A DNA stretch of 64,000 nt, from NCBI GenBank assembly GCA_900767025.1, contig CAAFXS010000101.1:1-64000 (forward strand), read 5' to 3'. The notes under the pieces are model-generated. The model was not told where the DNA came from. It worked only from the letters and a program-made list of their open reading frames with translations, and did not search any database. This DNA comes from Clostridia bacterium. GTDB taxonomy: Bacteria > Bacillota > Clostridia > Oscillospirales > Acutalibacteraceae. The translations under genes were made by a program, and so were the position numbers. Below are positions 1 to 8,723 of the stretch, in pieces (position 1 is the first letter of the stretch; each line of letters starts with the position of its first letter).

Positions 1-120
1 CAGATGCCTTTATTGCGAAACAAAGGCAAAATAAACAATATAAAAAAGCGTTTGAAAAAATTTTTTCAAACGCTTTTTTATATTGTTTATTTTGCCTTTG
101 TTTCGCAATAAAGGCATCTG
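1..120. repeat. Perfect 120-bp palindrome at the window edge
   Basis: Bases 1-60 are the exact reverse complement of 61-120, with no spacer. The right arm contains the last codons of pyrI (87-120) and its terminator; the left arm repeats both in mirror image. A natural terminator would not mirror the coding sequence as well, so this is probably a fold-back made during assembly or amplification at a contig end. Bases 1-60 should not be trusted as chromosomal sequence. Confidence 0.95.
42..79 (-). terminator. Intrinsic terminator of the pyr operon
   Basis: A GC-poor stem (GCGTTTG pairing with CAAACGC) flanked by A and T runs lies just after the pyrI stop codon. It is the expected end of the nine-gene pyr transcript. 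Because it sits at the centre of the palindrome at 1-120, its left half and true loop cannot be confirmed. Confidence 0.6.
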
Positions 121-497
121 TATGTGCCCTTATCATCTGTCAGCGTGAATATATGGTCAATAGGCTCGTTGTTGCAGATGCACCTTGGATTTTGACATCT
201 GACAACATTTTTAAGCTCCTTTGGCATTGAGAGCTTGCGTTTCTCGACCCTCTCGCTGTTTCTTATCACATTAACCGTTGCCTGCGGTGCAATATATGCG
301 ATAACATCCAAATCAAGATCAATCAGCTCATTGATTTTGATAATATCCTTAACCTCATTTTTCTTTGACTTGGCGTTGGTTATAATTGCAACCTGACAGG
401 AAAGTTCGCTTAAATTAAGTATTTCGTAAACCTTCATTCCCTTACCGGCAGGGATATGGTCGATAACATAGCCGTTTTCAATAGCGTCAATATTCAT
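87..497 (-). CDS. pyrI: Aspartate carbamoyltransferase regulatory subunit
   Basis: A 136-residue PyrI, the non-catalytic nucleotide-binding subunit that assembles with PyrB trimers and gives allosteric control by CTP/ATP in known holoenzymes. The C-terminal zinc site is visible as Cys101-x4-Cys106 and Cys128-x2-Cys131, which contacts the catalytic subunit in the family. The chosen ATG overlaps the pyrB stop codon by one base (TAATG), so translation is probably coupled; the frame extends six codons further upstream, but only inside pyrB. It is the last gene of the pyr operon. Its 3' end lies in the palindromic window edge, though the stop codon and zinc cysteines are intact. Confidence 0.93.
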   Translation of the reverse strand: MNIDAIENGYVIDHIPAGKGMKVYEILNLSELSCQVAIITNAKSKKNEVKDIIKINELIDLDLDVIAYIAPQATVNVIRNSERVEKRKLSMPKELKNVVRCQNPRCICNNEPIDHIFTLTDDKGTYRCLYCETKAK

Positions 498-1420
498 TAA
501 AGGACACCTCCCCACTGAAGCAAGGTAATTATAAGAGCCATACGGATGTATTTACCGTTCAGCGCCTGAACAAAATATTTTGCTCTGGGGTCGTCGTCAA
601 CCTCAGTTGCAATCTCGTTAACTCTCGGAAGAGGATGCATAATTGTTAAATCATCCTTGGCGGTTTTAAGCTTTTCAAGGTCAAGGATAAAGGCATCCTT
701 ATGCTTTAAGTACTCATCCTCGGAAAAGAACCTTTCACGCTGGATACGGGTCATATAGAGGATATCAAGGTCTCCCATTACATCCTCCATTTTCTCCGTT
801 TCAACATACTCGTTACCGTTTTTATCAAGGACATCGCTTTTGATATAATCAGGCACAGACAGCTCTTTAGGTGAAATAAGGATAAATTTAACATTTTTGT
901 ATCGGCACATTGCTTTAATAAGCGAATGAACGGTTCTGCCGAATTTTAAATCACCGCAGAGACCGATTGTTAAATTGTCAAATGTACCCTTTTCACGATA
1001 GATTGTAAGCAAGTCTGTTAAGGTCTGTGTGGGGTGAGAATGACCGCCGTCACCTGCATTTATAATGGGAACGGTGCTTTTAAGGCTTGCAACCCTCGGT
1101 GCACCCTCAAGCGGATGACGCATTGCTATAATATCTGCGTAGCAGGAAACCATCATTGCGGTATCCTCAACGCTTTCGCCCTTTGACGCTGACGATGACG
1201 CTGCCTCGCTGAAGCCAAGGACATTACCGCCGAGCTCCATCATTGCCGCCTCAAAGGAAAGGCGCGTTCTTGTTGACGGCTCGAAAAACAGAGTCGCAAG
1301 CTTTTTGCCGTCGCAGATATGTGAATACTTTTCCTTATTATTGATAATATCCACAGCAAGAGCTATCATATCGTCAATTTCTTTAAGTGATAAATCGGTT
1401 GTATCAAGTAAATGACGCAT
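497..1420 (-). CDS. pyrB: Aspartate carbamoyltransferase catalytic subunit
   Basis: Cytosolic transferase making N-carbamoyl-L-aspartate from carbamoyl phosphate and aspartate, the committed pyrimidine step. At 307 residues it has the family's usual length. The carbamoyl-phosphate loop S-T-R-T-R is at residues 49-53, an H-P-T-Q-x-L-x-D motif lies near residue 130 and an H-P-L-P-R motif near 260. It lies between pyrE and pyrI, 17 bases after pyrE and overlapping pyrI by one base. With PyrI next to it, the product is probably an allosteric PyrB-PyrI complex rather than a free trimer. Confidence 0.97.
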   Translation of the reverse strand: MRHLLDTTDLSLKEIDDMIALAVDIINNKEKYSHICDGKKLATLFFEPSTRTRLSFEAAMMELGGNVLGFSEAASSSASKGESVEDTAMMVSCYADIIAMRHPLEGAPRVASLKSTVPIINAGDGGHSHPTQTLTDLLTIYREKGTFDNLTIGLCGDLKFGRTVHSLIKAMCRYKNVKFILISPKELSVPDYIKSDVLDKNGNEYVETEKMEDVMGDLDILYMTRIQRERFFSEDEYLKHKDAFILDLEKLKTAKDDLTIMHPLPRVNEIATEVDDDPRAKYFVQALNGKYIRMALIITLLQWGGVL

Positions 1421-1437
1421 AGTAAGTTACCTTCCTT

Positions 1438-2094
1438 TTATGCCTTTGCACCGTTGATTTCAAGATACTTCTTTATACGTTCAACATTTTCACGGTTGCT
1501 TTCGTCTTCCTCAAGATATTCGATAATATCGTATACATCAACAACGCTGTATACAGGGAAGCCGTACTCCTCTCCAACCTCGGCAATGGCAGATTTATCT
1601 GTTTTGCCCTTTTCCTTGCGGTCAACCATTACAAACACGGCGGCAACCTTTGTACCCTCTAATTTGGAGAGAATTGCCATGCTTTCTCTGATAGCTGTTC
1701 CTGCGGTAACAACATCCTCAACGATAACGATTTCCTCGCCGTCCTTTGGTGTATAGCCGACAAAAACGCCACCCTCGCCGTGGTCCTTTTCCTCTTTTCT
1801 GTTAAAGAAGAAGGGTACATCAAGGTTGTGGTCTGCAAGGGCAGATGCAACGGAAACTGCAATTGGAATACCTTTATAAGCAGGTCCGTAAAGGACTGCT
1901 TTTTTATCGCCCAGCTTATCAAAATAAGCCTTTGCGTAAAATTCGCCCAGCTTTTTTATCTGTGCACCTGTTTTAATATCGCCTGCATTAATGAAATACG
2001 GAATTTTTCTTCCGCTTTTTGCGGTGAAATCACCGAATTTCAATACGCCTGCATCCTGTAAAAATTCAATAAATTCTCTTTTGTAGCTTTCCAT
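1438..2094 (-). CDS. pyrE: Orotate phosphoribosyltransferase
   Basis: Makes orotidine 5'-monophosphate from orotate and PRPP. The PRPP-binding motif (I-V-I-V-E-D-V-V-T-A-G-T) is at about residues 122-133 of 218. The ATG at 2094 was chosen because AAGGAG lies about 7 bases upstream, embedded in the end of pyrF. A longer frame to 2145 would overlap pyrF by 41 bases and begins with residues that do not look like the family. The next gene after pyrF in the operon. Confidence 0.95.
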   Translation of the reverse strand: MESYKREFIEFLQDAGVLKFGDFTAKSGRKIPYFINAGDIKTGAQIKKLGEFYAKAYFDKLGDKKAVLYGPAYKGIPIAVSVASALADHNLDVPFFFNRKEEKDHGEGGVFVGYTPKDGEEIVIVEDVVTAGTAIRESMAILSKLEGTKVAAVFVMVDRKEKGKTDKSAIAEVGEEYGFPVYSVVDVYDIIEYLEEDESNRENVERIKKYLEINGAKA

Positions 2095-2104
2095 ACTTTT
2101 CTCC

Positions 2105-2803
2105 TTATCCCACAAATTCTTCAACGCATCTTCTGTATGCCGCAACAGGGTCTTCTGCGGCGGTTATCGGTCTGCCTACTACGATATAGTCACTGCCGAT
2201 TTCCTTAGCCTTGGCAGGTGTTGTAACTCTTACCTGGTCGCCCACATCACCGTCTGCAAAACGAACACCCGGTGTAACTGTCATAAAGGCTTTACCGCAG
2301 GCATCCTTAACCATACCTGCCTCAAGGGGTGAGCAAACTACGCCGTCAAGACCTGCATCCTTAGCATTCTGTGCATACTTAACGATTGTGTCATTAATTG
2401 ATGCGTTAATCAAAAGCTCCTTCTGCATTCTCTCCTCGCTGGTGGAGGTAAGCTGTGTAACTGCAATAAGTAATGGTCTTGTGCCGTCCTCACGGGTTAA
2501 GCCCTCAAGAGCGGCCTTCATCATATCAACGGTTCCTGCTGCGTGAAGATTTGTCATATCAACATCAAGCCTTGAAAGAACTGCCATTGATTTTTTAACT
2601 GTATTGGGGATATCGTGAAGCTTTAAATCAAGGAAAATCTTATGTCCCCTCTTTTTAATTTCCTTAACGATAGACGGACCCTCGGCATAGTAAAGCTCCA
2701 TACCGATTTTTACAAAAGGTTTTTCCTCGGTAAATTTATCGAGAAAATCAAAGGTTGCCTGCGCGCTTGAAAAATCACAGGCGATAATAACATCCTTACC
2801 CAT
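2105..2803 (-). CDS. pyrF: Orotidine 5'-phosphate decarboxylase
   Basis: Last step to UMP: decarboxylates OMP without a cofactor. The catalytic D-x-K-x-x-D motif is at Asp59, Lys61 and Asp64, and a phosphate-binding V-V-G-R-P-I motif lies near the C-terminus. Its length, 232 residues, is that of the short bacterial type (PyrF group I). Its ATG overlaps the pyrD stop codon by one base (TAATG), and the pyrE ribosome binding site overlaps its own stop. Confidence 0.96.
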   Translation of the reverse strand: MGKDVIIACDFSSAQATFDFLDKFTEEKPFVKIGMELYYAEGPSIVKEIKKRGHKIFLDLKLHDIPNTVKKSMAVLSRLDVDMTNLHAAGTVDMMKAALEGLTREDGTRPLLIAVTQLTSTSEERMQKELLINASINDTIVKYAQNAKDAGLDGVVCSPLEAGMVKDACGKAFMTVTPGVRFADGDVGDQVRVTTPAKAKEIGSDYIVVGRPITAAEDPVAAYRRCVEEFVG

Positions 2804-3714
2804 TAATCAATCACTCCTATTATATCACTTAATTTATCAATACCCAGCCTTTCACATTCTGCGGGAAGCTGTTCAATAATATCCCTGCAGGCATAGGGGT
2901 TAACAAGATTTGCGGCACCCACCTGCACTGCAGTTGCACCTGCCATCATCATTTCAATAACATCCTGTGCGGTGGAGACACCGCCGCAACCCATAACCTG
3001 AATATTGCAAGCCTTTGCAACCTGATAAACCATTCTCACTGCAACAGGGAAAATTGCGTCACCGCTGAAGCCGCCCATTGTGTTTGCAATAACAGGCTTT
3101 CTGCGTTTAACATCAATTCTCATACCAAGCATTGTGTTAATAAGGCAGATACCGTCTGCTCCCGCCTCCTCACAAGCCTTGGCGATAGAAACAATATCCG
3201 TAACATTAGGTGAAAGCTTGATGAACACAGGCTTTGTTGTAACAGCCTTAACTGCTCTCGTAACCTCTGCCGCCGCCTCGGGAGATGTGCCGAAGCTCAT
3301 TCCGCCGCCATGAACATTGGGACAGGAAACATTAACCTCCAAAATACCCACCTGCTTCTCCTTATCAAGCAGCTCACAGGTGTAGGCATAATCATCAACT
3401 GAAAAGCCCGAAACATTTGCAATAACAGGCTTATGGAAATATTCCTTCATCTCCGGCAGTTCGTGCTCGATAACATGGTGAACACCGGGATTTTGAAGTC
3501 CTACGGCATTAATCATACCCATTTTGCACTCAGCAATACGAGGTGTGGGATTGCCGAAACGGGCATCCTTTGTAGTACCTTTAAAGGAAAATGAACCTAA
3601 AATATTAATATCGTAAAAATCCTTAAATTCTTTGCCAAAGCCAAATGTACCCGATGCAGGAACAACAGGATTATCCATTTTAATTCCGCCTAAGGTAACA
3701 GACAAATCTACCAT
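2803..3714 (-). CDS. pyrD: Dihydroorotate dehydrogenase B, catalytic subunit
   Basis: FMN-containing class 1B enzyme that oxidises dihydroorotate to orotate and passes electrons to PyrK. It has the class 1 active-site segment N-V-S-C-P-N with catalytic Cys131 and a C-terminal FMN phosphate-binding stretch (M-G-C-G-G-V-S). Its 303 residues fit the family. It overlaps pyrK by 7 bases, and that partnership identifies it as the NAD-linked type B enzyme, which suits an anaerobe. Confidence 0.95.
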   Translation of the reverse strand: MVDLSVTLGGIKMDNPVVPASGTFGFGKEFKDFYDINILGSFSFKGTTKDARFGNPTPRIAECKMGMINAVGLQNPGVHHVIEHELPEMKEYFHKPVIANVSGFSVDDYAYTCELLDKEKQVGILEVNVSCPNVHGGGMSFGTSPEAAAEVTRAVKAVTTKPVFIKLSPNVTDIVSIAKACEEAGADGICLINTMLGMRIDVKRRKPVIANTMGGFSGDAIFPVAVRMVYQVAKACNIQVMGCGGVSTAQDVIEMMMAGATAVQVGAANLVNPYACRDIIEQLPAECERLGIDKLSDIIGVID

Positions 3715-4436
3715 ATTATCTCCTCCCTTTCAAGCACAGGACCATCCTTGCAAATTCTTTTATTACCGTATTTGGTTTTACAGCTGCAACCCATACAGGC
3801 ACCAAAGCCGCAGCCCATACGCTCTTCAAAGGAATACTGACCCGAGGTTACTGCTTTTGCCTCAATTGCCTTAAACATAGGCATCGGACCGCAGGTGTAA
3901 AAATAATCATAGTCATCAGGGAATGCATCGGTGACAAAGCCCTTGATACCGTAGCTACCGTCAACGGTTGCCACTCTAACCTCGGCACCTAAAGCCCTGA
4001 ATTCCTGTTCATAAAAAATTTCGTCCTTGGTATTAAAGCCAAGAATAACAACAGGCCTTTGACCGCTTTCAATAAGCTTTTTGCAAAGGTTATACATTGG
4101 AGGCACACCTACACCGCCGCCGATAAGCAGTGGCTTTGTGCTTTTAGAAATGTCATAGCCATTGCCGAGTCCTGTTAGGACATCAAGCTCATGACCTGCT
4201 GCCATTTTTGACATATCCTCAGTACCCGATCCAACAACCTTATAAATAATAGTAATTGTATTTTCATCATAATCGCACACGGATATGGGACGGCGGAGAA
4301 ATTTTCCATCAAGCTTAATATTGATAAACTGTCCCGGTGCGGTGATATACTGTGTATCACCGCCGAGTACCATTTTAAAAACATCCTTTGCGATTCTTTC
4401 GTTTGAAATGATTTTGTAAATATTTTGCTTATACAT
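3708..4436 (-). CDS. pyrK: Dihydroorotate dehydrogenase B electron-transfer subunit
   Basis: FAD and [2Fe-2S] subunit that carries electrons from PyrD to NAD+. A ferredoxin-reductase-like fold is indicated by R-R-P-I-S-V near residues 49-53 and the G-G-G-V-G-V-P-P nucleotide loop near 107-113. The cluster ligands are Cys209, Cys214, Cys217 and Cys229. It sits between carB and pyrD, as in many Firmicutes pyr operons. The full length of 242 residues argues for a working complex. Confidence 0.94.
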   Translation of the reverse strand: MYKQNIYKIISNERIAKDVFKMVLGGDTQYITAPGQFINIKLDGKFLRRPISVCDYDENTITIIYKVVGSGTEDMSKMAAGHELDVLTGLGNGYDISKSTKPLLIGGGVGVPPMYNLCKKLIESGQRPVVILGFNTKDEIFYEQEFRALGAEVRVATVDGSYGIKGFVTDAFPDDYDYFYTCGPMPMFKAIEAKAVTSGQYSFEERMGCGFGACMGCSCKTKYGNKRICKDGPVLEREEIIW

Positions 4437-4447
4437 ACTAATATCCT

Positions 4448-7400
4448 TTATTCAGCATCAATGGTTGATACACCAAGTGTAATCTCCTCAAGAACATCAA
4501 GGAGCACCTTAACAGTATCAAGTGATGTAAACATAGTAACATTATTTTCAACAGCCGCTCTTCTGATTTCAGAGCCGTCGGAATGAGAGTCGCCTGCATT
4601 AATATCAATTGTGTTGATTACATATGCAATATGACCCTGGCGCAAAGCCATGAGGATTTCATCACTGTCATCTATGGTAAGCTTTGCACGGACACGGGTG
4701 CGAATTCCGTGAGATTTAAGATATTTAGCAGTACCCTCGGTTGCCTCAATATTAAAGCCCAGGTCATAAAAACGCTTGATAAGAGGCAATGCGGTGGGCT
4801 TGTCTTGGTCGGCAATTGTTACAAGTACCGTTCCGTAGTTTGCAACATTAAGACCCGATGCCTGAATAGCTTTATATAGCGCTCTTGTAAGGGATTTATC
4901 ATAACCGATTGCCTCACCTGTTGATTTCATCTCCGGTGAAAGGTAGGTATCCATACCCTTAAGCTTTGAGAATGAGAATGCAGGAGCCTTAACATACCAG
5001 CGTTCCTTTTCCTTCGGATAAATCTCTGTTATACCCTGCTCTTTAAGAGAATGACCGAGAATAACCTGTGTTGCAATATGCGCCATAGGAACAGAGGTTG
5101 CTTTTGAGAGGAAAGGTACTGTTCTTGAAGAACGGGGATTAACCTCAATAACATAAACATCGTCATTTTCATCAGCAATAAACTGAATATTGAAAAGTCC
5201 GATAATACCGATTGCCTTGCCAAGCCTTACGGTATAATCAAGGATTTTATCCTTAACCGACTGTGAAACAGAGAAGGTGGGATAAACAGAAATTGAGTCA
5301 CCTGAATGAACGCCTGTTTTTTCAACGTGCTCCATAATACCCGGGATGAAAACATCGTTACCGTCGCAAATTGCGTCAACCTCAAGCTCCTTGCCCATAA
5401 TATATTTATCAACAAGCACAGGCTGTTCTGTATTGATTTCAACGGCGGTCTGGAGATAGTGGCGCAGTGATTCCTCGTTAGCAACTATCTGCATTGCTCT
5501 GCCGCCCAAAACAAATGACGGACGAACTAAAACAGGATAACCGATGCTTGCGGCAACACGAACGCCCTCTTCAATATCGGTAACTGCAAGTCCCTTTGGT
5601 TGCGGTATACCAAGCTGCTCCATAACCTTTTCAAAGCTGTCTCTGTTTTCCGCTCTGTCGATAGCCTCAACATCTGTACCGATAATAGGAACACCCAAAG
5701 CATCAAGAGGAGGAGCAAGGTTAATTGCAGTCTGTCCGCCCAGGGAAACAACTATTCCCTCCGGCTTTTCAAGGGTGATAATGTTCATTACATCCTCAAC
5801 GGTCAGCGGCTCAAAATAAAGCTTATCCGAGGTGGTATAGTCGGTTGAAACGGTTTCGGGGTTGTTATTGATAATAATAGCCTCATAGCCTGCATCACGG
5901 ATTGACCAGATTGCGTGAACCGTTGAATAGTCAAATTCAACACCCTGACCGATACGGATTGGACCTGAACCGAGAACAATGATTTTCTTTTTATCGGAAA
6001 CCACAGACTCATTTTCCTTTTCATAGGTTGAATAGAAATAAGGAACATAAGAATCAAACTCGGAGGCACAGGTATCAATCATTTTGTAAACCGGCAAAAT
6101 GCTGTTTTCCTTACGCATATAGAAAACCTCGGCAGGTGTCATACCCCAAAGCTTGCCGATAAATTCATCACTGACGCCCATTTTCTTTGCGGTGTAAAGA
6201 GTTTCAACATCCTTTACATTTGATTTAATCACAGCCTCGAAATCAACAATATTCTTGAATTTTTCAAGGAAGAACATATCAATCTTTGTGGCGTTATAAA
6301 TTCTGATTAGGTCAACACCGAGACGGATAAGCTGACCGATAGCGAAAAGCCTGTCATCAGTACCGTTTTTGATATATTCAAGCAGCTCGTCCTCTGTATA
6401 TGTGTCAAACTTTTTGTCATAAAGGTGGCAAACACCTGTTTCAAGTGAGCGAATTGCTTTGAGCAGGCTTTCCTCCATAGTTCTGCCGATTGCCATAACC
6501 TCACCCGTTGCTTTCATCTGGGTGTTAAGGGTGTTATTAGCGTCGGCAAATTTATCAAACGGGAAACGGGCAATCTTTGTTACAACATAGTCAAGAGTCG
6601 GCTCAAAGGACGCAGGAGTGTTAGCAATAGGAATTTCGTCAAGGTGCATACCAACGGAAATCTTTGCGGAAACTCTGGCAATGGGATAGCCTGATGCCTT
6701 TGATGCAAGAGCAGATGAACGGGAAACTCTCGGGTTAACCTCGATAAGATAATAGCTGAAGGAGTGGGGGTCAAGAGCAAACTGAACATTGCATCCGCCC
6801 TCGATTTTAAGCTCTCTGATAATTTTTAAAGCAGAGTCACGGAGCATATGGTACTCTTTATTTGTAAGGGTCTGTGACGGTGCAACAACCACAGAGTCAC
6901 CTGTATGAACGCCAACAGGGTCGATATTTTCCATATTACAAATGGTAATTGCGGTATCGTTAGCGTCACGCATAACCTCATATTCGATTTCCTTATAGCC
7001 CTTAATGCTCTTTTCAACAAGCACCTGGTGAACAGGAGAAAGAGCAAGAGCATTTTTCATCATAAGGACAAATTCTTCCTCATCATCGGCAAAGCCGCCA
7101 CCTGTACCGCCCAGTGTAAATGCAGGACGGAGAACAACAGGAAAGCCGATTTTCCTTGCGGCTTCAAGACCTTCCTCAAGGCTTTCGGCAATTTCAGACG
7201 GTAGAACCGGCTCACCAAGGCTTTCGCAAAGCTCCTTAAAAAGCTCTCTGTCCTCTGCCCTTTCGATAGCCTCAAAATTAGTGCCGAGAATTTCAACATC
7301 ACATTCCTTAAGCACTCCTTTTTTGGCAAGCTGTACTGCAAGATTAAGACCTGTCTGACCGCCAAGTGAAGGCAGGATAGCGTCGGGTCTTTCGTGGCGG

Positions 7401-7633
7401 ATAATACGGGCAACATACTCAAGGTTAAGTGGCTCCATATAAACCTTATCTGCAATATCCGTATCTGTCATAATGGTTGCAGGGTTTGAGTTGATAAGCA
7501 CAACCTCATAGCCCTCCTCACGCAAAGCAAGGCATGCCTGTGTGCCCGAATAGTCAAATTCGGCAGCCTGTCCGATTACGATAGGACCGGAGCCGATAAC
7601 AAGTATTTTATGAATATCTGTTCTTTTTGGCAT
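4448..7633 (-). CDS. carB: Carbamoyl-phosphate synthase large subunit
   Basis: Makes carbamoyl phosphate from bicarbonate, ATP and ammonia delivered by CarA. At 1061 residues it is full length, with two homologous ATP-grasp halves; the first opens with a K-I-L-V-I-G-S-G-P-I-V-I-G-Q-A loop near residue 10 and the second with a matching V-L-G-S-G-P-I-R-I-G-Q loop near 555. The C-terminal methylglyoxal-synthase-like domain, where UMP binds in known enzymes, is present. One base separates its start from the carA stop. Because the neighbours are all pyr genes, this copy probably serves pyrimidine synthesis, though it may also supply arginine. Confidence 0.97.
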   Translation of the reverse strand: MPKRTDIHKILVIGSGPIVIGQAAEFDYSGTQACLALREEGYEVVLINSNPATIMTDTDIADKVYMEPLNLEYVARIIRHERPDAILPSLGGQTGLNLAVQLAKKGVLKECDVEILGTNFEAIERAEDRELFKELCESLGEPVLPSEIAESLEEGLEAARKIGFPVVLRPAFTLGGTGGGFADDEEEFVLMMKNALALSPVHQVLVEKSIKGYKEIEYEVMRDANDTAITICNMENIDPVGVHTGDSVVVAPSQTLTNKEYHMLRDSALKIIRELKIEGGCNVQFALDPHSFSYYLIEVNPRVSRSSALASKASGYPIARVSAKISVGMHLDEIPIANTPASFEPTLDYVVTKIARFPFDKFADANNTLNTQMKATGEVMAIGRTMEESLLKAIRSLETGVCHLYDKKFDTYTEDELLEYIKNGTDDRLFAIGQLIRLGVDLIRIYNATKIDMFFLEKFKNIVDFEAVIKSNVKDVETLYTAKKMGVSDEFIGKLWGMTPAEVFYMRKENSILPVYKMIDTCASEFDSYVPYFYSTYEKENESVVSDKKKIIVLGSGPIRIGQGVEFDYSTVHAIWSIRDAGYEAIIINNNPETVSTDYTTSDKLYFEPLTVEDVMNIITLEKPEGIVVSLGGQTAINLAPPLDALGVPIIGTDVEAIDRAENRDSFEKVMEQLGIPQPKGLAVTDIEEGVRVAASIGYPVLVRPSFVLGGRAMQIVANEESLRHYLQTAVEINTEQPVLVDKYIMGKELEVDAICDGNDVFIPGIMEHVEKTGVHSGDSISVYPTFSVSQSVKDKILDYTVRLGKAIGIIGLFNIQFIADENDDVYVIEVNPRSSRTVPFLSKATSVPMAHIATQVILGHSLKEQGITEIYPKEKERWYVKAPAFSFSKLKGMDTYLSPEMKSTGEAIGYDKSLTRALYKAIQASGLNVANYGTVLVTIADQDKPTALPLIKRFYDLGFNIEATEGTAKYLKSHGIRTRVRAKLTIDDSDEILMALRQGHIAYVINTIDINAGDSHSDGSEIRRAAVENNVTMFTSLDTVKVLLDVLEEITLGVSTIDAE

Positions 7634-7634
7634 A

Positions 7635-8723
7635 TCAGTCTGCCTCCTTTTCCATCATTTCAATAAATTTATCAAAGAGATAAGAGCTGTCCTGTGGACC
7701 CGGTGCGCTTTCAGGGTGATACTGAACAGAGAAGAGTTTGTTCTTCTCACTCTTAACACCCTCTGCAGTATCGTCAAGCAGATTTTTGTGGGTGAGAGTT
7801 AATTCCGTGCCCTCAAGGGATTTAACATCAACGGCATAGGAATGGTTTTGTGAGGTAATCTCAATTTTGCCGTTTTCAAGATTCATTACAGGGTGGTTAC
7901 CGCCTCTGTGACCGAATTTCATTTTAAAGGTTTTTGCACCCAGTGCCAGAGAAATCATTTGATGGCCAAGGCAGATACCGAAAATCGGCAGCAGACCCTT
8001 AAGCTCCTTAACAACATTGATAACCGGCTGAACATCCTCGGGATTTCCGGGACCGTTTGAAAGGAAAAGACCGTCCGGCTTCATATTAAGAATTTCCTGT
8101 GCGGTGATATTGTAAGGCACAACCGTAACATTACAGCCCTTTTCATTAAGCTTGCGGATGATATTAAGCTTTATACCGCAGTCGATTGCAACAACATCGT
8201 ATTTGTGATTAGGTGTTCTTGAATACCAACGCTTTTTACAGCTTACCCTTGAAACCATATCGGTTGGAATTTGATATTCTCTAACCCTTTTAAGTGCCTC
8301 CTCGTAAGGAACATCCGAATTGCAGATTATTACCTTTTGTGAGCCTTCGTCACGAATAATTCTTGTTATCATTCTTGTGTCAACACCGCTTATACCGGGG
8401 ATACCGTATTCGTCAAGTACCTCCGACAGAGTTTTGGTGTAACGGAAATTTGACGGCAAATCGTTGTACTCACGAACAATCATTCCGCCCATTGTGGGAA
8501 CTCTTGTTTCGTAATCCTCGTCGCAGATACCGTAGTTGCCGATAAGCGGATAGGTCATACAAACGGTTTGGTCGGTATAGCTTGGGTCGGAAATAATTTC
8601 CTGATAGCCCACCATTGAGGTATTAAAAACAATTTCATTAATACTCTCCTTATCGGCACCGAAACCGTAGCCGTAAAATTCCTGCCCGTTTTCAAGCACG
8701 AGCTTTTTATCAAACTGCTTCAT
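7635..8723 (-). CDS. carA: Carbamoyl-phosphate synthase small (glutaminase) subunit
   Basis: Hydrolyses glutamine and channels ammonia to CarB. The C-terminal class I amidotransferase domain has nucleophile Cys251 in G-I-C-L-G-H-Q and the His336/Glu338 pair in Q-Y-H-P-E-S. The ATG at 8723 was preferred over a TTG six bases upstream because AGGAG lies 8 bases from it. At 362 residues it is full length. It overlaps the end of pyrC by 14 bases. Confidence 0.96.
   Translation of the reverse strand: MKQFDKKLVLENGQEFYGYGFGADKESINEIVFNTSMVGYQEIISDPSYTDQTVCMTYPLIGNYGICDEDYETRVPTMGGMIVREYNDLPSNFRYTKTLSEVLDEYGIPGISGVDTRMITRIIRDEGSQKVIICNSDVPYEEALKRVREYQIPTDMVSRVSCKKRWYSRTPNHKYDVVAIDCGIKLNIIRKLNEKGCNVTVVPYNITAQEILNMKPDGLFLSNGPGNPEDVQPVINVVKELKGLLPIFGICLGHQMISLALGAKTFKMKFGHRGGNHPVMNLENGKIEITSQNHSYAVDVKSLEGTELTLTHKNLLDDTAEGVKSEKNKLFSVQYHPESAPGPQDSSYLFDKFIEMMEKEAD

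Noticed and set aside
7060..7455. 131-codon minus frame inside carB
   Set aside because: Alternative frame of a conserved gene with no ribosome site.
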